DNA from: Hericium rajendrae
Lineage: Eukaryota; Basidiomycota; Agaricomycetes; Russulales; Hericiaceae
Length of the DNA stretch: 64,000 bases
Direction: 5' to 3'
NCBI GenBank assembly: GCA_033439255.1
Contig: JAVRDV010000016.1
Coordinates: 558,001-622,000, forward strand
Shown here one piece after another: positions 62,717-64,000 of the stretch (position 1 is the stretch's first letter; every line of letters starts with the position of its first letter). The notes beneath the pieces are model-generated. The model did not search any database and had not been told where the DNA came from. It worked only from the letters and a program-made list of their open reading frames with translations. The position numbers were made by a program, and so were the translations under genes.

Positions 62717-63111
62717 TCAATTTGAATTCTTCATAATGTATCCGTCCGAGGACGTGTACATGAAGAATCCGTTCCTCTTTTCGAAGTATTTCGACCCATC
62801 GGAGTTTTGGTAGTAATGGCTACCATCGGTGGACCCCAGCTATGCATCAGTATAAGAGAAAGCTGGCTGCCGTGCCAATTCACCGGTTGGCATAGTGGTA
62901 CGCATTAAATCCATTTCCATAATCCCGTCGGCACCAGTGATTTCCCTGAGTATTATGTGAGTATTTGTGCGGCACCGAACGCCAAAGCTGAGCGCGGAGG
63001 TACCTGGCTATTGATTCCGCTGGCGAGGCATCTGAAGCGCAGGTTGCTGCATGTGTAGTCCAGTTTGCTGCATGCGAAGTCCTTGCTGTCAACGATCGCA
63101 GCATCCGACAT
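62717..63111 (-). CDS. Small Tyr/Asn/Gly-rich protein, tandem copy C (probably damaged)
   Basis: Exon 1 (start 63111) reads MSDAAIVDSKDFACSKLDYT, then CSNLRFRCLASGINSQ, longer and more Cys-rich than in the other copies. Exon 2 is GNHWCRRDYGNGFNAYHYAN. The C-terminal block TDGSHYYQNSDGSKYFEKRN and GFFMYTSSDGYIMKNSN ends at TGA 62717-62719. The second intron (gtgaattgg to gcatag) does not join exon 2 and exon 3 in frame; without splicing, exon 2 meets TGA after YHYANR. Either an unusual splice site is used or the copy is broken. Divergence from A and B is larger than between A and B. Confidence 0.5.
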
Positions 63112-64000
63112 GATGGCAAAGGCGTCTCAAGTTACAGAGGGGGTTGCTATGGCTCGGAAGAAAGCCGGTAGTGGTTGTACCTGCACACGAATGAGCCATT
63201 TGTACCAGGATATAGACGACACAACGTACCAAGGATGGAGATAAAGAAAAGTGGCGCTGGTCAGGCTCGAGGCAAAGGTCGCAATCAAGTCGCGATAGTG
63301 CTAGTACAAAACACTCATATATAACCAAGTATTGGAACCAAGGACAGGGGCTATGACGCCAGGAATGACGGAAAGCTTGACGGAAAGGCTCGAAGCGTTT
63401 GCCTCCGAGAGCGCATACACTCACAGTCTGTCCCTAACAGACTGAATAGGCCAAGATGTCCTCGAGCCAAGGCACCAATCTGCAGGTAAATGGGAGTTCG
63501 GTGAAACGTCGACTTCATATCGACTAGAAACTCGAATTATGCCTTCATGGGGATGCACATATGATGGAGCGAGAGCAGAAGACCAAACATCACAGGATCA
63601 GAGCACCTCGGGACCATGGAATTGTCCAGAGAAAAACTTGCATAAAACAATGAAAGCGATAGGCGGACGGGGCTCGGTCTGCTTACTGCGAACGCCGGTA
63701 GGCATCGAATAAGAATGATCCCATTAGCAGTTCATCCTGATATCGAAGTCCTCTCGCTCTAAAAGACCATGCGATACTCGAGCGGAGAGGATCATAGGAT
63801 AACAAAACACCGCAAAAAGGCAAGACGATGGTGCGCTCGTACCTAGAGACCACGTAATCTTGATATGATACCTGTGGATTGAATAGCAGGGGGATCGAGA
63901 TCCTTTTATGTGGACGACTTGGTCAGACTTCAAACTTGAAAATTGGGCCATATTGATCGAGTCAGCTCGAGGAGCGCTGTCTGTAGCAAGATACGCTGGT
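63112..64000. other. No recognisable gene
   Basis: Promoter side of small-gene copy C, then sequence with short open frames only. The right edge may enter another gene but nothing can be assigned. Confidence 0.4.

Overview
The window reads as nuclear DNA of a filamentous basidiomycete, most likely an agaricomycete wood- or litter-decayer. Genes are dense, point both ways, and are cut by many 45-100 base GT-AG introns. Most coding sequence is GC-rich with strong G/C third positions. The gene set fits a white-rot-type fungus: two CBM1-GH10 xylanases, a GMC oxidoreductase beside an aryl-alcohol dehydrogenase relic, basidiomycete-type Zn2Cys6 regulators, a NACHT-WD40 receptor and GPI/CFEM surface proteins. 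The order is inference; no rRNA, tRNA or CRISPR was recognised, and no virus-like or LTR element was found.

Layout. 1-6.2 kb: acyl-CoA-binding protein (minus), a gene-poor GC-rich stretch, then a double-PH protein. 6.5-13.1 kb: two tandem paralogous Zn2Cys6 transcription factors. 13.8-15.9 kb: a GBD/FH3 (formin-like regulatory region) protein. 15.9-19.7 kb: gene desert. 19.7-24.3 kb: an intron-rich GMC oxidoreductase with a probable 4-base exon, then a broken aryl-alcohol dehydrogenase. 24.6-30.7 kb: two divergent pairs, tail-anchored protein/PWP1 and eIF3j/COQ9. 31.0-36.9 kb: a sharply AT-rich island holding one NACHT-WD40 (NLR/STAND) gene with 15 near-identical WD repeats. 36.8-45.1 kb: a small unknown gene, a membrane GH17 glucanase and a RhoGAP. 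45.8-47.7 kb: two divergent KRE9/KNH-like GPI proteins. 48.9-53.5 kb: tandem xylanases. 55.0-60.2 kb: PEX11-like protein, CFEM surface protein with a coding minisatellite, and ATG15 lipase. 60.8-63.1 kb: three tandem copies of a tiny Tyr/Asn/Gly-rich protein gene.

Themes: plant-wall attack (GH10 pair, GMC, AAD relic), own-wall and surface building (GH17, KRE9-like pair, CFEM, RhoGAP, GBD/FH3), lipid and organelle turnover (ACBP, PEX11, ATG15, possibly a Pex26-like protein), housekeeping (PWP1, eIF3j, COQ9) and self/non-self sensing (NLR). Several conserved genes carry isolated one-base frame slips, often in homopolymers or short repeats. Because the protein sequence stays conserved on both sides, I read most as assembly error rather than decay. 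Splice sites and boundaries were inferred by eye and should be taken as approximate where not stated exactly.
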